The notes under the pieces: model-generated
The model's input: only the letters and a program-made list of their open reading frames with translations
What the model was told of the DNA's origin: nothing
Databases searched by the model: none
Made by a program: the position numbers and the translations under genes
Shown here: positions 61,713 through 64,000 of the stretch, one piece after another
Position numbering within the stretch: position 1 is the stretch's first letter
Layout of the letters: every line of letters begins with the position of its first letter
NCBI RefSeq assembly: GCF_900111015.1
Contig: NZ_FOFS01000007.1
Span: 1 to 64,000 of the forward strand
DNA length: 64,000 nt
Direction of reading: 5' to 3'
Origin: Solimonas aquatica
GTDB lineage: Bacteria; Pseudomonadota; Gammaproteobacteria; Nevskiales; Nevskiaceae

Positions 61713-61730
61713 ATATGACAAGCATCATAT
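61713..61730. promoter_or_regulatory. Probable TetR operator
   Basis: ATATGACAAGCATCATAT: perfect six-base outer arms around six bases, 25 bases before the TetR start. It also lies about 80 bases before the ABC transporter start, so it could affect both directions. Confidence 0.65.
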
Positions 61731-61805
61731 TACGGCGGGCGCATCGCGGCAAAGCCTCGGCGGCGGTCACACCGGCGTCTTCGGCGGAGTGATAATCTGC
61801 CGCAT

Positions 61806-62740
<935 letters not shown>

Positions 62741-62744
<4 letters not shown>

Positions 62745-63517
62745 GCGCGCTCATCGCCAACCCTTACGGACTCTGGGCCATCTACCGTTTCGAGATGGCG
62801 CGCTTCCTGCGCACCGTCTGGCAGAGCCTGCTCACGCCGGTGATCAGCACCTCGCTGTACTTCGTGGTGTTCGGCGCCGCCATCGGCTCGCGCATGAGCG
62901 AGATGCACGGCGTGCCCTACGGCGCCTTCATCGTGCCGGGCCTGATCATGCTCACCCTGTTCACCGAGAGCCTGTCCAACGCATCCTTCGGCATCTACTT
63001 CCCCAAGTTCACCGGCACCATCTACGAACTGCTCTCCGCGCCGGTCTCGCCGCTGGAAGCGGTGCTGGCCTATGTGGGCGCCGCCGCCACCAAGTCCGTG
63101 GTGCTGGGTCTGGTGATTCTGGCCACCGCCAGCGTCTTCGTGCCGCTGCACATCGCGCATCCTTTCGCGATGCTGGGCCTGCTGATCTTCACCGCCGCCA
63201 CCTTCAGCCTGTTCGGCTTCATCGTCGGGGTCTGGGCCAAGGGCTTCGAACAGCTGCAGGTGATTCCGATGCTGATCATGACGCCGCTGACCTTCCTGGG
63301 CGGCGTGTTCTATTCCATCGACATGCTCTCGCCCGCGTGGCGAACCTTCAGCTTGTTCAATCCCGTGGTCTACCTGATCAGCGCCTTCCGCTGGAGCTTC
63401 TACGATCATGCCGATGTGAATCTGGCGGTGTCGCTGGGCTTTCTGCTCGGCTTCTTTGCCGTATGTGCGGCGGTGGTGACGCTGATTTTCCGCACCGGGT
63501 ATCGCTTGAAGAACTGA
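62741..63517 (+). CDS. ABC-2 exporter permease
   Basis: A 258-residue, six-helix inner-membrane permease of the YadH/ABC-2 type. The first helix is near 25, [11 protein letters not shown] lies near 205, and [18 protein letters not shown] near 180 is the family loop. Overlaps the ATPase gene. Forms a simple two-gene exporter; no substrate-binding protein is present. Confidence 0.92.
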
Positions 63518-63665
63518 GCGCGCAGCGGCGCAAGGCCGGCCGTCTTTCGCTGGCAACAAACGGATGTGAGACTCGGCCGGCCCGGCCCTGGCTTGCGCCG
63601 GATGCGCGCGGCACCGATGATCAGGTCCGGCACCCGCCGGCACGACGACACCGAGGAGACCCACC

Positions 63666-64000
63666 ATGCCCAAGCTCGTTCTGACTTACTTCGATTTCGA
63701 CGCCGGCCGTGGCGAGCCTGCCCGTCTTGCCTTCTACATCGGCGGCGTGAGCTTCGAGGACCGGCGCATTTCACCCAAGGACTGGGCGCAGCATCGCGAT
63801 CAGATGCCGCTGCAGGCCATGCCGGTGCTGGAAGTGGACGGGATGCCCGTCACCCAGTCCAATGCCATCGTCCGCTATGCCGGCAAGCTCGCCGGCCTGT
63901 ATCCCCAGGATGCGCTGCAGGCCCTGCTCTGTGATGAGCTGCTGGACGCCAGCGAGGATCTCGGCAGCCGCATCGGCGCGACGATCCAGATGAGTGATGA
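63666..64000 (+). CDS. Glutathione S-transferase, truncated by window end
   Basis: At least 111 residues of a cytosolic GST. The thioredoxin-like N-domain starts at once: LVLTYFDFDAGRGEPARLAF, with the glutathione-site residues in QAMPVLEVDGMPVTQSNAIV and a helix after VRYAGKL. The rest is beyond the window. GAGGAG precedes the ATG at 63666. The 148 bases between it and the permease hold no clear terminator. Confidence 0.9.
   Translation, partial: MPKLVLTYFDFDAGRGEPARLAFYIGGVSFEDRRISPKDWAQHRDQMPLQAMPVLEVDGMPVTQSNAIVRYAGKLAGLYPQDALQALLCDELLDASEDLGSRIGATIQMSD

Overview
This is a 64 kb, GC-rich (roughly two thirds G+C), gene-dense chromosomal segment. It looks like a free-living, aerobic, hydrocarbon- or lipid-degrading gammaproteobacterium. 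The Nevskiales/Solimonadaceae group is my best guess from gene content (XylM/AlkB-type hydroxylase, DUF1329, MMPL exporter with YCF48 partner, many acyl-CoA enzymes), but no rRNA or marker gene fixes it. I see no rRNA, tRNA, CRISPR array or prophage, and no transposase gene. There are several small palindromic, MITE-like and hairpin repeats.

Layout. (1) 0.2-10.4 kb: a nitronate-monooxygenase-like gene, then a forward catabolic run with a XylM-like membrane di-iron hydroxylase, its XylA-like ferredoxin reductase, thiolase, a FadB-like fusion enzyme, an enoyl-CoA hydratase, a Tat-exported DUF1329 protein and an acyl-CoA dehydrogenase, closed by a terminator. (2) 11.0-15.9 kb: an envelope operon of YCF48 propeller, MMPL/RND exporter, TonB/TolA-like protein and SUMF1-domain protein, with three of four genes joined by 4-base overlaps. 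(3) 15.9-16.8 kb: repeats only. (4) 16.8-25.3 kb: a complete beta-oxidation regulon (ligase, dehydrogenases, two MaoC subunits, SDR, SCP-x thiolase, enoyl-CoA hydratase, DECR2-like reductase) around a TetR gene. Three related palindromes in its control regions suggest the TetR protein governs both arms. (5) 25.4-28.8 kb: a MalT-type LuxR regulator bracketed by two directly repeated MITE-like elements. (6) 28.8-31.2 kb: a P450 overlapping a rubredoxin gene, divergent from a MerR regulator across a perfect 29-base palindrome. (7) 31.4-43.7 kb: mixed catabolism with a tiny membrane protein, hydratase, aldo/keto reductase, several SDRs, sulfotransferase, AraC regulator, a zinc-type alcohol dehydrogenase, an alkylsulfatase-like MBL protein and a TonB-dependent receptor. 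(8) 43.8-47.2 kb: cytochrome c, HxlR regulator and a molybdopterin oxidoreductase. (9) 47.2-50.1 kb: an overlapping thioredoxin-DUF4266-DUF3570-ApbE operon. (10) 50.2-55.6 kb: a tripartite CusA-like efflux operon. (11) 55.9-64 kb: SWIB protein, putative antiporter, APH-fold kinase, DUF5666 lipoprotein, TetR plus thioesterase, a two-gene ABC exporter, and a GST cut by the window end.

How it fits together: oxygenases activate hydrophobic methyl- or ring-bearing substrates, a ligase makes CoA esters, and duplicated beta-oxidation sets shorten them. Envelope proteins (TonB receptor, DUF1329, MMPL exporter) probably handle transport. The most promising candidate for an undescribed system is the DUF4266/DUF3570/ApbE/thioredoxin operon. 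Its predicted beta-barrel protein carries a flavinylation-like sequence, DSLSGAS, next to the flavin transferase gene, and its small lipoprotein ends in a Gly/Cys-rich tail. The YCF48-MMPL-TonB-SUMF1 operon is the second candidate.
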